Below the pieces are notes generated by a model. The model saw only the letters and a list, made by a program, of their open reading frames with translations, made no database searches and was not told the origin of the DNA. 50,430 bases of DNA from Alistipes senegalensis (GTDB lineage Bacteria; Bacteroidota; Bacteroidia; Bacteroidales; Rikenellaceae). Location of the stretch: positions 528,087 through 578,516 of the forward strand of contig JAMPGH010000001.1 in the NCBI GenBank assembly GCA_023664045.1, given 5' to 3'. Shown in pieces: positions 1 through 7,793 of the stretch. Within the stretch, counting starts at the first letter, position 1, and every line of letters begins with the position of its first letter. The position numbers were made by a program, and so were the translations under genes.

Positions 1-1
1 G

Positions 2-76
2 TGGGAACATGCGGATTTGAACCGCAGACCTCCTGCTTGTCGAGCAGGCGCTCTAAACCAACTGAGCTATGCTCCC
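2..76 (-). tRNA. tRNA-Val(GAC), with C at position 33
   Basis: Read on the minus strand this folds as a complete cloverleaf. It has a 7-bp acceptor stem (GGGAGCA with TGTTCCC, one G-U), D stem GCTC/GAGC, anticodon stem CCTGC/GCAGG, a 5-nt variable loop and T stem TGCGG/CCGCA. The anticodon loop is TCGACAA, so the anticodon is GAC (Val). The discriminator base is A and CCA is not fully visible at the window edge. Position 33, almost always U, is C here. No promoter is visible directly upstream, and a terminator-like hairpin at 128-152 separates it from the neighbouring tRNA-Val. Confidence 0.9.
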
Positions 77-127
77 TTTTCCCGGACGGAGCAGTCGGCT
101 TATTCCGCGACCGATCCGCATCCGCAT

Positions 128-152
128 AATAAAAGCCACTCTTTCGCGTGGC
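128..152 (-). terminator. Rho-independent terminator after tRNA-Val(TAC)
   Basis: On the minus strand a GCCAC/GTGGC stem (135-152) is followed by TTTTATTAT. It lies 27 bases beyond the 3' end of tRNA-Val(TAC). Confidence 0.55.
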
Positions 153-178
153 TTCGTTCCGATGTTTCGTTCCGTTCG

Positions 179-253
179 TGGGAGCTGAGGGATTCGAACC
201 CCCGACCCTCTGCTTGTAAGGCAGACGCTCTGAACCAGCTGAGCTAAGCTCCC
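179..253 (-). tRNA. tRNA-Val(TAC)
   Basis: Minus-strand cloverleaf with acceptor stem GGGAGCT/AGCTCCC and anticodon stem TCTGC/GCAGA. The loop is CTTACAA, giving anticodon TAC (Val). The discriminator is A and CCA is not encoded. It has its own Bacteroidetes-type promoter at 274-304. Confidence 0.97.
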
Positions 254-273
254 CTAAAAATGGCTCGGGACTG

Positions 274-304
274 CAAAGGTAATTCAATTTTCGGGAACTC
301 CAAA
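274..304 (-). promoter_or_regulatory. Bacteroidetes-type promoter of tRNA-Val(TAC)
   Basis: On the minus strand TTTG (304-301), 19 nt, then TACCTTTG (281-274). This matches the -33/-7 consensus of the Bacteroidetes primary sigma factor and lies about 20 nt upstream of the tRNA 5' end at 253. Confidence 0.75.
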
Positions 305-427
305 TTTCCAAAGAATTTTTTTCGTTTCCAAGAGATTCCGAACCGTCGCCGACTTCATAACCGGCTTCCTGATTCGCTTCCTCTCCACCCTTCCTTAAAT
401 GAACCTCGTGCAACCCTCGCACATCTG

Positions 428-501
428 CGCCTGAACAAGGACTTGAACCTAGGACCCCATGATTAACAGTCATGTGCTCTAACCAACTGAGCTATTCAGG
501 C
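428..501 (-). tRNA. tRNA-Asn(GTT)
   Basis: Minus-strand cloverleaf with acceptor stem GCCTGAA/TTCAGGC and anticodon stem CATGA/TCATG. The loop is CTGTTAA, so the anticodon is GTT (Asn). The discriminator is G, as expected for Asn. Between this gene and tRNA-Val(TAC) (254-427) I see only the Val promoter and no ORF worth calling. Confidence 0.97.
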
Positions 502-535
502 ATTCGAGACGGCCTCGGAGGACCGTTTCGGAGTG

Positions 536-566
536 CAAATATATAGCAAATTTTGATTCTCGCAAA
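536..566 (-). promoter_or_regulatory. Bacteroidetes-type promoter of tRNA-Asn
   Basis: Minus strand TTTG (566-563), 19 nt, TATATTTG (543-536), about 35 nt upstream of the tRNA-Asn 5' end. It is back to back with the plus-strand promoter at 596-603. Confidence 0.75.
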
Positions 567-595
567 ATTATTGTGCGAATTTTTCGCAAAAAATG

Positions 596-603
596 TACCT
601 TTG
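596..603 (+). promoter_or_regulatory. -7 element TACCTTTG upstream of the DUF1573 gene
   Basis: TACCTTTG fits TAnnTTTG and ends 23 nt before the ATG at 627. No good TTTG is seen at the -33 position. Because transcription would begin near 610, the ATG at 627 is preferred over the upstream in-frame ATG at 573. Confidence 0.55.
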
Positions 604-626
604 CATATCCGATCGCACATGGTCCG

Positions 627-1703
627 ATGGCTCTGAAAAAACATATCGCACTCATAATCATGGTTCTGTGCTCCGCCTCCGCGGCGCAGGGCCAGTTGGC
701 GTTCGATTCTCCGACATGGGATTTCGGGTCGATCCGCGAGAGCGACGGACGCGTGAGCCATACGTTCGCGGGCATCAACCGGGGTGCGGAGCCCGCGGTG
801 ATCGTCGATGTCGTTACTTCGTGCGGGTGTACCGTGCCGGAGTTTTCGCGCAAACCCGTTTTGCCCGGCGATTCGGTCCGCATCACCGTAACGTACGATC
901 CGATGAACCGGCCGGGCGCTTTCTCCCGGGAGCTGGGCGTCTATACTTCCGAGCGGAAGCGGGCCGCGTCGCTCACCGTCCGCGGCAGCGTCGTGCCTCG
1001 CGAAAAGAGCATCGAGGAGCTCTATCCCGTCGATGCGGGCGGGGGATTGCGACTGGACGGCACCCTCTGCGCCTTTACTTACGTCTATCCGGGGAGCCTG
1101 CGGCTGATGTCCCTCGGATATGTCAATACTGCCGACCGGACGGTGCACCTCGAATTGCGGCCCGAGGAGAGCAGCGGAGTGCTCACGGTCGACTATCCCC
1201 GAGAGATCGCCCCCGGCGAGCGCGGCGAGATCAATTTCCGCTATGCCGTTCCGGGCGACGCTCCCCGTTACGGAACCTTGCGCGATGCGTTCTCTTTGTC
1301 CGTCGACGGCCGTGGCGGAAACGTCGTCCTCGTGGCGCACGCGATCGGGGCCGACGACCCTGCCGCCATCGACAAGGCCGCGGCTCCGCAGGCGCAGCCG
1401 AGCGATTTGATCGTCAAGTTCGGCTCCGTGAAGCGGTCGGCGCCCCTTCAGCGCAGAACTTTCACCCTCTCGAATACGGGCCGCGGCGAGCTGATCGTCC
1501 GTGCCGTGGAGAATCGGGGCCGTATCGCCACCACGTTGGCTCCGGGTTGCCGGATCGCTCCCGGCGAGAGTTTCCGGGCCGAGTTGCTGCTCGATCCCGC
1601 ACGGCAGGAGTACGGCCCGATGACCGATCACTTGATTTTCGTTACCAACGACCCTGCGCGTCCCATGCGGCGCGTGCGCGTAACGGCCATCATCGAAGAC
1701 TAA
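627..1703 (+). CDS. Exported DUF1573 (ASH-like beta-sandwich) protein
   Basis: 358 aa. The N terminus (MALKKHIALIIMVLCSASAAQGQ) is a signal peptide, so the mature protein is periplasmic or surface-associated. Residues about 25-120 are a DUF1573 domain with the typical CGCTVPEFSRKPVLPGD turn and an immunoglobulin-like beta pattern. A second similar sandwich, more diverged, spans about residues 260-355 and starts at the DLIVKFGSV strand. DUF1573 proteins are abundant in Bacteroidetes, and their molecular role is not established. An upstream in-frame ATG at 573 would place the promoter-like TACCTTTG inside the gene, so the later ATG is chosen. The gene may be transcribed with the NfnA gene, which starts 15 nt after its stop, but the two have no obvious functional link. 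Confidence 0.85.
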   Translation: MALKKHIALIIMVLCSASAAQGQLAFDSPTWDFGSIRESDGRVSHTFAGINRGAEPAVIVDVVTSCGCTVPEFSRKPVLPGDSVRITVTYDPMNRPGAFSRELGVYTSERKRAASLTVRGSVVPREKSIEELYPVDAGGGLRLDGTLCAFTYVYPGSLRLMSLGYVNTADRTVHLELRPEESSGVLTVDYPREIAPGERGEINFRYAVPGDAPRYGTLRDAFSLSVDGRGGNVVLVAHAIGADDPAAIDKAAAPQAQPSDLIVKFGSVKRSAPLQRRTFTLSNTGRGELIVRAVENRGRIATTLAPGCRIAPGESFRAELLLDPARQEYGPMTDHLIFVTNDPARPMRRVRVTAIIED

Positions 1704-1718
1704 TCCAACCGAAATAAC

Positions 1719-2600
1719 ATGTATCCCATTCTCGAAAAGCGATGCCTGGCCGAGGGCATCTGGCTTATGAAGATCCTCGCGCCGCGCGTGGCGGCGTCGG
1801 CGTTGCCCGGGCAGTTCGTCATCGTGCGGGCCGGCGAACGGGGCGAGCGCATTCCGCTCACCATCGCCGATTTCGACACGCAGGCCGGCAGCGTAACGAT
1901 CGTTACGCAGACCATCGGCGTCTCTACGCGCAAGATCTGCGCACTGGAGCCCGGCGACGCGCTGGTCGATTTCGCCGGACCGTTGGGCCGCCCGTCGGAG
2001 TTCGTGCACATGACACCCGAGGAGCTGCAGCGGCGGCATTACCTCTTCATCGGCGGCGGCGTAGGCACCGCACCGGTCTATCCGCAGGTCAAGTGGCTGC
2101 ACGAGCACGGCGTCGGGGCCGACGTCATCATCGGCGCCAAAAGCCGGGATATGTTGATCTATACCGACGAAATGCGGGCCGTGGCCCGAAATCTCCATAT
2201 CGCTACCGACGACGGGTCCGAAGGCTTCAAAGGGCTCGTTACGCAGCTCTTCGAGAAGCTCGTCGCCGAGGGCGGCCGCTACGACGAGTGCGTGGCCATC
2301 GGCCCTATGATCATGATGAAGTTCGTGGCCCTCACCACCCGAAAGTACGACCTTCGGACCACCGTTTCGCTCAACGCCCTGATGGTCGACGGCACGGGCA
2401 TGTGCGGTGCCTGCCGCGTAACGGTCGGAGGGCGTACGCGTTTCACCTGCGTCGACGGTCCCGAGTTCGACGGCCACGAGGTCGATTTCGACGAGGCCAT
2501 GCGCCGGCAGGGAATGTACCGCACACAGGAGCAGCGCGCCGCGGCCATCGCCGCCGAACGCGCTGCGGGCCACCGATGTAAAATCGGATTGGACCGGTAG
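1719..2600 (+). CDS. nfnA: NfnA-type FAD/NAD and [2Fe-2S] subunit of NADH-dependent ferredoxin:NADP+ oxidoreductase
   Basis: 293 aa. The N-terminal half is a ferredoxin-reductase-type FAD domain (RIPLTIADFD region, residues 45-53). An NAD-binding half follows, with GGGVGTAP at about 112-119. The C terminus carries the [2Fe-2S] motif GMCGACRV (Cys229, Cys232) with Cys244 in TCVDGPEFDGH. This arrangement is shared by the PyrK-like family annotated as sulfide dehydrogenase beta or NfnA. Its partner NfnB is encoded next (2771), and together they form an electron-bifurcating complex linking NADH, ferredoxin and NADPH in anaerobes. A PyrK role is less likely because no pyrD lies nearby and the neighbour is the GltD-like flavoprotein. 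It is probably cytoplasmic. The family is certain; the exact physiological direction is inferred. Confidence 0.85.
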   Translation: MYPILEKRCLAEGIWLMKILAPRVAASALPGQFVIVRAGERGERIPLTIADFDTQAGSVTIVTQTIGVSTRKICALEPGDALVDFAGPLGRPSEFVHMTPEELQRRHYLFIGGGVGTAPVYPQVKWLHEHGVGADVIIGAKSRDMLIYTDEMRAVARNLHIATDDGSEGFKGLVTQLFEKLVAEGGRYDECVAIGPMIMMKFVALTTRKYDLRTTVSLNALMVDGTGMCGACRVTVGGRTRFTCVDGPEFDGHEVDFDEAMRRQGMYRTQEQRAAAIAAERAAGHRCKIGLDR

Positions 2601-2770
2601 ACCGAGGTCTCGGAATGTAGTTTTCGTTTTTCGCCGGTTTCCCGGGGTCGACCGTTGCCGTTCGCCGCTTGCGGTGGCGGAGAGCAGATTCCGACCCTCC
2701 CCCGGCCCCTCCTCAGGAGGAGAGAGGTGCCGCCACGGCGGCAATCGGCGCTTTTAACCGTTATCTGTTT

Positions 2771-4174
2771 ATGGCTGACAAAATATCCCGCGTCCCCGTA
2801 CGCGAACAGGATCCCGCACGCCGGGCGACCAACTTCGAGGAGGTCTGCTACGGCTACGACCTTCAGGAAGCGACCCTCGAGGCGTCGCGCTGTCTCAACT
2901 GCAAGAATCCCCGTTGCGTAGCGGCCTGCCCCGTCGGTGTCCGAATCCCCGAGTTCATCGCCGCTCTCCACCGGGGCGATCCGGCCGCAGCGTCGGAGAT
3001 CATCGCCCGCGACAGTTCGCTGCCCTCGATCTGCGGCCGCGTCTGCCCGCAGGAGACCCAGTGCGAGGGTTCGTGCGTGCTGGGCATCAAGGGCGAGCCC
3101 GTGGCGATCGGCAAACTGGAGCGCTTCGTCGGCGACTGGAAACTCGCGCAGCAGCCGGCTCCCAGGCAGCTCGCGCCCCGCAACGGACGGCGCGTCGCCA
3201 TCGTCGGCAGCGGCCCCGCCGGTCTGGCGTGCGCCAGCGATCTGGCCAAGATGGGCTACGAGGTGAAGATCTTCGAGGCGCTGCACAAGGTCGGTGGCGT
3301 GCTGGTTTACGGCATCCCCGAGTTCCGCCTGCCCAAAGAGCGGATCGTGGCGCGCGAAATCGACGAGGTGCGCCGGCTGGGCGTCGAGATCGAGACCGAC
3401 GTGATCGTCGGCCGCACCGTAACGATCGATTCGTTGCTCGACGAGGAGGGCTACGATGCCGTCTTCATCGGGTCGGGTGCCGGTCTGCCCCGCTTCATGG
3501 GTATCCCCGGCGAGAATCTGAACGGCGTGGTCTCGGCCAACGAGTTCCTTACGCGGGCCAACCTGATGCGCGCCTACGACGAGGAGTACGACACGCCGAT
3601 CCATGTCGGTAAGCGCGTGGTGGTCGTGGGCGGCGGCAACGTCGCGATGGACGCCGTGCGTACGGCGCGGCGACTGGGTGCCGAGGCGACGATCGTCTAC
3701 CGCCGTAGCGAGGCGGAGCTTCCGGCACGTGCCGAGGAGGTGCATCACGCTAAGGCCGAGGGTATCCGCTTCCGGATGCTGGCCAATCCCGTCGAGGTCT
3801 TGGGTACTGACGATGGCTGGGTGCGCGGCGTGCGGTGCGTCGAGATGGAGCTGGGCGAGCCCGACGAGAGCGGCCGCCGCTCGCCGGTGGCCCGGGAGGG
3901 CTCGGAGTTCGACATCGAGTGCGACGTGGCGATCATGGCGCTGGGCACCTCGCCCAATCCGTTGTTGGCGGCTACGACCGCCGGGTTGGAGACCGACCGT
4001 CGCGGCTGCATCGCGGCCGATGCCGCGGGCGCCACTTCGCGCGAGGGGGTCTTCGCCGGGGGCGATGCCGTTACGGGCGCCGCGACGGTGATTCTGGCAA
4101 TGGGTGCCGGTCGCACCGCCGCCCGGGCGATCGACGAGTACATCCGGAAGAAATTCGCCATGCCCGATTCATAG
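2771..4174 (+). CDS. nfnB: NfnB / GltD-like NADPH-binding flavoprotein with two [4Fe-4S] clusters
   Basis: 467 aa. The N-terminal cluster domain has CLNCKNPRCVAAC (Cys41, 44, 49, 53) and CGRVCPQETQCEGSC (Cys88, 92, 98, 102). It is followed by an FAD Rossmann motif GSGPAG at about 146-151 and an NADPH Rossmann motif GGGNVAMDAVRTARR near residue 285. The C-terminal FAD motif is FAGGDAVTGAATVILAMG. This is the glutamate synthase small-subunit fold. With no large GltB subunit nearby and NfnA immediately upstream, the NfnAB assignment is preferred. The ATG at 2771 is chosen because earlier in-frame codons encode low-complexity residues typical of intergenic DNA. The gap to nfnA is 170 nt with no terminator. 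The end is followed by a strong terminator at 4348. Confidence 0.87.
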   Translation: MADKISRVPVREQDPARRATNFEEVCYGYDLQEATLEASRCLNCKNPRCVAACPVGVRIPEFIAALHRGDPAAASEIIARDSSLPSICGRVCPQETQCEGSCVLGIKGEPVAIGKLERFVGDWKLAQQPAPRQLAPRNGRRVAIVGSGPAGLACASDLAKMGYEVKIFEALHKVGGVLVYGIPEFRLPKERIVAREIDEVRRLGVEIETDVIVGRTVTIDSLLDEEGYDAVFIGSGAGLPRFMGIPGENLNGVVSANEFLTRANLMRAYDEEYDTPIHVGKRVVVVGGGNVAMDAVRTARRLGAEATIVYRRSEAELPARAEEVHHAKAEGIRFRMLANPVEVLGTDDGWVRGVRCVEMELGEPDESGRRSPVAREGSEFDIECDVAIMALGTSPNPLLAATTAGLETDRRGCIAADAAGATSREGVFAGGDAVTGAATVILAMGAGRTAARAIDEYIRKKFAMPDS

Positions 4175-4347
4175 TCCTTATCCGCTCCGATGCGAATCGG
4201 GACTTCGGATGACGGTTCGAAGGGCCGCGCGGGGTGCCGTCGAAAAAAGACGGCAGGTCCGCAAGGGTGCTCTGCAGGTTGCGTCCGCAACCGAATCGGG
4301 CGACGTTATTTACGGCCCTGTATTTTCTGATTGCGATATACCGAAAT

Positions 4348-4382
4348 CGGGCGTTGCTTTCGAAAGCAACGCCCGGTTTTTT
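4348..4382 (+). terminator. Strong Rho-independent terminator after nfnAB
   Basis: A perfect 14-bp palindrome (CGGGCGTTGCTTTC and its complement, 4348-4375) is followed by GTTTTTTCG. It lies between the convergent nfnB and glycosyltransferase genes. The 173 bases between nfnB and this hairpin hold two small inverted repeats (4277-4292 and about 4234-4252) but no gene that I recognise. Confidence 0.85.
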
Positions 4383-4393
4383 CGTAAAAATCG

Positions 4394-4413
4394 ATAATTA
4401 TGAGTTGTGAATT
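4394..4413. repeat. Single arm of the AT-rich repeat family
   Basis: ATAATTATGAGTTGTGAATT, matching the repeat arms at 19596-19624 and 31201-31234 with few changes. It supplies the stop codon of the minus-strand glycosyltransferase gene. Confidence 0.6.
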
Positions 4414-5438
4414 GCGTTCAGCACTTCTTCCACCTTGTCGGCGATCGCCTGCGGCGTAACGGCCCGCAGACAGCGGTAGTCGCCGTAGCGGCACTCTTTG
4501 GCGCCGTAGGTCGAGCAGGGACGACACGCCATGTCGGCCTGCAGCACATTGCGGGGATCGCAGCCCCAGCCTAAGAATCCCAGCCCCGGATGGGTCGCAC
4601 CCCATACCGAGACCACGGGCGTCGCCACGAGCGAGGCGAGGTGCATGACCAGCGAGTCCATCGAGACCACGCAGTCCAGCGAGGCGATCAGATTCATCTC
4701 GTCGCCCAGCCCGATCTTGCCGTAGAGAGCCGTTACGTTGGAGTAGGTGCGCTCCATTTCGTGGGCGAACGCCGCTTCCCGCCCGCCTCCGCTGTGGATG
4801 AAGAGCCGGTCGCAGCGGGCCGCCAAGAGCCGCACCGCCTCGCGGCTCAGGTCGTCGGGGTAGGTCTTGCCTTGCTGGGCCGAAAAGGGGGCGAACCCCA
4901 CCCAGCGTTCGCCTGCCGGTTTGGCCCCCAGCGGCTCGGGGCGGGAGGTCCGGAGGGCGGGAGCGGGATCATCGAATACGAATCCCAGCTGCCGGAAAAC
5001 GTCGCAGTAGCGCAGTACGGTGTGCCGCAGGGGCTCCGCCGCCGCGCCTCCCTGCCGGATGAAGCGGCGCTTCTGGGCGTGTTCCTTGTCGATGCGGGCC
5101 ACGCGCGCTCCGTAGAGTCGCATCAGGTTGCGGAACAGGGCCGAGCGCATCACGCCGTGTACGTCGGCCACGGCATCGATGCCCAGCCGGTGCGCTTGGC
5201 GTGCCGGCTGCAGCATGTTCCACAGGGCGTGGTGGCGTCCTTTGGTGTCGACGTCCAGCATCTCGACGCCGAGTTCTTCGAAAAAGGGATGGAACAGCTT
5301 CGGCGTCGCCACCGTGATCCGCAGATCGGGGTAGGCCGCGCGCAGGGCGCGCAGGGCATGCGGCAACATGGCCACATCGCCCATCGCCGAGGTGCGTATG
5401 ACCAGCAGATGCCGCGGAAGCGGTCTATTTTTTGCCAT
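4398..5438 (-). CDS. Glycosyltransferase family 9 (heptosyltransferase-like)
   Basis: 346 aa, cytoplasmic or peripheral to the membrane. The N terminus HLLVIRTSAMGDVAMLPHAL is the GT9 Rossmann start with the R-x-S-x-x-G-D signature. The C-terminal half has DCVVSMDSLVMHLAS and TPVVSVWGATHPGLG, the usual nucleotide-sugar-binding region, then a Cys-rich tail (CRPC...C...C) common in GT9 proteins. GT9 enzymes transfer heptose or related sugars during lipopolysaccharide core synthesis; the exact sugar cannot be told from sequence. The start overlaps the end of the DUF4254 gene by 14 nt, so the two are co-transcribed and probably translationally coupled. The last codons and stop (encoding HNS then TAA) fall inside an AT-rich repeat motif at 4394-4413. 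Confidence 0.88.
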   Translation of the reverse strand: MAKNRPLPRHLLVIRTSAMGDVAMLPHALRALRAAYPDLRITVATPKLFHPFFEELGVEMLDVDTKGRHHALWNMLQPARQAHRLGIDAVADVHGVMRSALFRNLMRLYGARVARIDKEHAQKRRFIRQGGAAAEPLRHTVLRYCDVFRQLGFVFDDPAPALRTSRPEPLGAKPAGERWVGFAPFSAQQGKTYPDDLSREAVRLLAARCDRLFIHSGGGREAAFAHEMERTYSNVTALYGKIGLGDEMNLIASLDCVVSMDSLVMHLASLVATPVVSVWGATHPGLGFLGWGCDPRNVLQADMACRPCSTYGAKECRYGDYRCLRAVTPQAIADKVEEVLNAIHNS

Positions 5439-6027
5439 AGAGCACCGGGTTGAGCGCCGGGTCGTTGTACATCTTCATCTGCTTGTAGGTCTTCATGTAC
5501 TTGCGCCCCGCTTCGATCTCTTCGATCAGCTCTTCGATGGCCTGCGACAGATCGACCTGCTGGGCGAGCAGCACCTCCAGCTTGCGGCTGCAGGCCGCCC
5601 GGTGGGCGTCGTCGACGTCGGTGCGGAGGGTCTCCTGCTTCATGTGGTAGATCTTCAGCGCCAGAATCGACAGCCGGTCGACGGCCCATGCCGGGGTCTC
5701 GGTGTTGAGCCGCGCATCGGGCGCGGGCACGACCTCCTTGTACTTGTCCAGCAGGTAGGAGTCCACGTATTCCACCAGATCGGTGCGCTCCTGATTCGAG
5801 CGATCGATGCGGCGCTTGATGGCCAGTGCCTCGAGGGGGTCGATCTCCGGATTGCGGATGATATCTTCCAGATGCCACTGTACCGTGTCGATCCAGTTCT
5901 TGTGATAGAGCAGGTGGTCGAGCGTGCCTTTTTCGTAGGGATTTTCGATCGGGCGATCCACGTCGTCCCAGCGGTGGTAGTCTTCGATCGAGCGATTGAA
6001 AATCGCGTTCGCGTTTCGGGTGAACAT
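5425..6027 (-). CDS. DUF4254 protein
   Basis: 200 aa, mostly alpha-helical and acidic, with no signal peptide or membrane segment. The family is recognised from the N-terminal block (NAIFNRSIEDYHRWDD, about residues 8-23), the LDHLLYHKNWIDTVQWHLED block and the RRIDRSNQERTDLVE helix. DUF4254 has no established function. It is repeatedly found beside glycosyltransferase or LPS genes in Bacteroidetes, and here it overlaps the GT9 gene by 14 nt. The start is the ATG at 6027. The longer reading frame to 6198 would run back through the divergent promoter region and is rejected. A minus-strand -7 element TATCTTTG (6100-6093) lies about 66 nt upstream. Confidence 0.85.
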   Translation of the reverse strand: MFTRNANAIFNRSIEDYHRWDDVDRPIENPYEKGTLDHLLYHKNWIDTVQWHLEDIIRNPEIDPLEALAIKRRIDRSNQERTDLVEYVDSYLLDKYKEVVPAPDARLNTETPAWAVDRLSILALKIYHMKQETLRTDVDDAHRAACSRKLEVLLAQQVDLSQAIEELIEEIEAGRKYMKTYKQMKMYNDPALNPVLYGKK

Positions 6028-6067
6028 AGTTTCGGTCGGTTTATATTGCAGTTTCGGCGGAAAATAG

Positions 6068-6075
6068 TACCTTTG
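6068..6075 (+). promoter_or_regulatory. -7 element TACCTTTG upstream of the glucosaminidase gene
   Basis: TACCTTTG matches TAnnTTTG and lies 25 nt before the ATG at 6101. The -33 position shows only ATTG (6045-6048). Confidence 0.6.
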
Positions 6076-6092
6076 TTGGGTAAACCTAAAAA

Positions 6093-6100
6093 CAAAGATA
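6093..6100 (-). promoter_or_regulatory. -7 element TATCTTTG upstream of the DUF4254 gene
   Basis: Minus-strand TATCTTTG, about 66 nt from the ATG at 6027. It crosses the plus-strand promoter at 6068, so the two transcripts would start in opposite directions from overlapping DNA. No clear -33 box. Confidence 0.45.
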
Positions 6101-7096
6101 ATGATTTTTTCCAGAACTGCAATATTCCTGAGCGGAATCCTGCTGTTGACCGTCGCATCGGCCGATGCGCAGACGCGCATGACGCGCGAGGAGTACATCG
6201 ACCGTTACAAGTCGATCGCCGTCTCCCAGATGGAGCGCTACGGCATTCCGGCCAGCATCACGATGGCGCAGGGCATCCTCGAGTCCGACAGCGGCAACAG
6301 CCGCCTTTCGATGGAGTCGAACAACCACTTCGGCATCAAGTGCAAGCGCAACTGGAGCGGTCCGCGGGTCTACCACGACGACGACGAGGCCGGCGAATGC
6401 TTCCGGGCCTATGAGTCGGTCGAGGCTTCGTACCACGACCACGCCGTGTTCCTCGACACGCAGCCGCGCTACGACTCGCTCTTCGCCTACGCTTCGACCG
6501 ACTACCGCAGCTGGGCGCGCGGACTGAAGGCCGCCGGTTACGCCACGGCGCCCGACTACGCCCAGCGGCTGGTGCGGATCATCGAAAGTTACAAGCTCTA
6601 CCTGCTCGACCGGCCCGACGGCGAGCGGCTTTATGCCATCGGCAAGGGGCGGCCGGTCGACCTGACGGCCGATTCGCGCCGCGACGCCGTGAGCATTTCG
6701 GGCGGTTACCTGATCGATCCCGACAACTTCCGCGTTACGATCAACGCCCACGAGGGCTATAACGTCTACACCACCAACGGCGTGCACTACATCGTCGCCA
6801 AAGAGAACGATTCGTTCCGCAACATCGGCCGCAAATTCCGCCTCTCGGTCGGCAACCTGCGCAAGTTCAACGACGCGAAGGGCAGGCGCATGGAGCCCGA
6901 GGCCGACGAGGTGGTCTTCATCGAGCGCAAGCTGACGGCTTGGCGCGGCAACGCCCGGCAGCACATCTGCCGCGAGGGCGAGACGCTCCGTTCGGTGGCG
7001 CAGTCCTACGGTATCCGCGTGCGGTCGCTCGCGAAGATCAACGGTCTGAAGAGCTCCGCGACGCTCAGCGCAGGACAGGAAATACGCATCAAATAG
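6101..7096 (+). CDS. Exported glucosaminidase (GH73 type) with two LysM-like repeats
   Basis: 331 aa. There is a signal peptide in residues 1-23 (ending SADAQ). The catalytic domain spans about residues 30-165, with GIPASITMAQGILESDSG containing the expected catalytic Glu and NNHFGIKCKRNW downstream, the hallmarks of the peptidoglycan N-acetylglucosaminidase family. Two LysM-like modules follow at about 230-280 (NGVHYIVAKENDSFRNIGRK) and 285-331 (HICREGETLRSVAQSYGIRV), for peptidoglycan binding. The protein should cleave cell-wall glycan in the periplasm during growth or division. It has its own promoter-like element at 6068. The next gene starts 5 nt after the stop. Confidence 0.9.
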   Translation: MIFSRTAIFLSGILLLTVASADAQTRMTREEYIDRYKSIAVSQMERYGIPASITMAQGILESDSGNSRLSMESNNHFGIKCKRNWSGPRVYHDDDEAGECFRAYESVEASYHDHAVFLDTQPRYDSLFAYASTDYRSWARGLKAAGYATAPDYAQRLVRIIESYKLYLLDRPDGERLYAIGKGRPVDLTADSRRDAVSISGGYLIDPDNFRVTINAHEGYNVYTTNGVHYIVAKENDSFRNIGRKFRLSVGNLRKFNDAKGRRMEPEADEVVFIERKLTAWRGNARQHICREGETLRSVAQSYGIRVRSLAKINGLKSSATLSAGQEIRIK

Positions 7097-7101
7097 AACC
7101 T

Positions 7102-7788
7102 ATGGAAACTTCCCCGCTCAGAATGCGGATCCTCGAAACCGTGATTCGCAAGTCGACCCTCAAGCAGAAGGTCTTCGATAACACGTTTTCTGCGTTCAAC
7201 CTGCTGAAAGAGACCCTTTTGGAGATGGCTTCGGAGTTCGACGACCAGCTGGAGGGGCGTCTCGACCGCCGCGTGAGGATCGAGTACCGCGACCGCGGCA
7301 AGTTCGAAGCCCAGCTGCAGGTGGCCAACGACGTGCTGATCTTCCAGATGCACACCGACGTCTTCGACTTCGATGCGCAGCATCCCGTGCGCCGCACGCC
7401 CTATGTCGAGGCCGATCCTCAGAACGCCTATTGCGGAGTCATCAACATCTACAACTTCCTCTCCGACTCGTTCAAGTTCAACCGCAATGCCGACGAGGGC
7501 TACCTGATCGGACGCCTGTTCATCAACCGCGAACGCCGTTATTTCGTCGAGGGCAAGGGGCAGCGTTCGATGCCCGCCGCGGCGTTCGGCAGCGGGGAGG
7601 TCGACCGCGAGGCCCTGATCCGCGTCTCGGAGGAGGCGATCGCTTTCGCTCTCGACTTCGACTTGCTGACCACACCCTACGATACGTCGGCCCGTGTTAC
7701 GGTCGACCAGTTCAATACCAAGATGGACAACTCCAAGTTCGTAACCGGCAAACGGCTGGGACGCGAATTCGATACCCAAGAGATCTGA
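7102..7788 (+). CDS. Conserved protein of unknown function
   Basis: 228 aa, no signal peptide, no membrane segment. It starts at the ATG (METSPLRMRILETVIRKS), 5 nt after the glucosaminidase stop, and ends 5 nt before the DPP-IV gene, so it sits within an operon. The composition is a helical N terminus (AFNLLKETLLEMASEF) followed by a beta-rich body with RVRIEYRDRGKFEAQLQVAN and a regular hydrophobic pattern. This looks like a cytoplasmic globular protein. I do not recognise a named domain or catalytic motif and assign no function. Codon use matches its neighbours. Confidence 0.8.
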   Translation: METSPLRMRILETVIRKSTLKQKVFDNTFSAFNLLKETLLEMASEFDDQLEGRLDRRVRIEYRDRGKFEAQLQVANDVLIFQMHTDVFDFDAQHPVRRTPYVEADPQNAYCGVINIYNFLSDSFKFNRNADEGYLIGRLFINRERRYFVEGKGQRSMPAAAFGSGEVDREALIRVSEEAIAFALDFDLLTTPYDTSARVTVDQFNTKMDNSKFVTGKRLGREFDTQEI

Positions 7789-7793
7789 CAACG

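Noticed and set aside
260-466. A 68-codon plus-strand frame between tRNA-Val and tRNA-Asn
   Set aside because: It runs antisense into tRNA-Asn and contains the tRNA-Val promoter.
492-2744. A 750-codon minus-strand open frame antisense to the DUF1573 and nfnA genes
   Set aside because: It is a GC-rich shadow of strongly supported plus-strand genes, has no domain that I recognise and covers the tRNA-Asn end.
4277-4292. GGTTGCG/CGCAACC hairpin after nfnB as a terminator
   Set aside because: It has a 2-nt loop and no T tract; the perfect palindrome with six T at 4348-4382 is a far better terminator.
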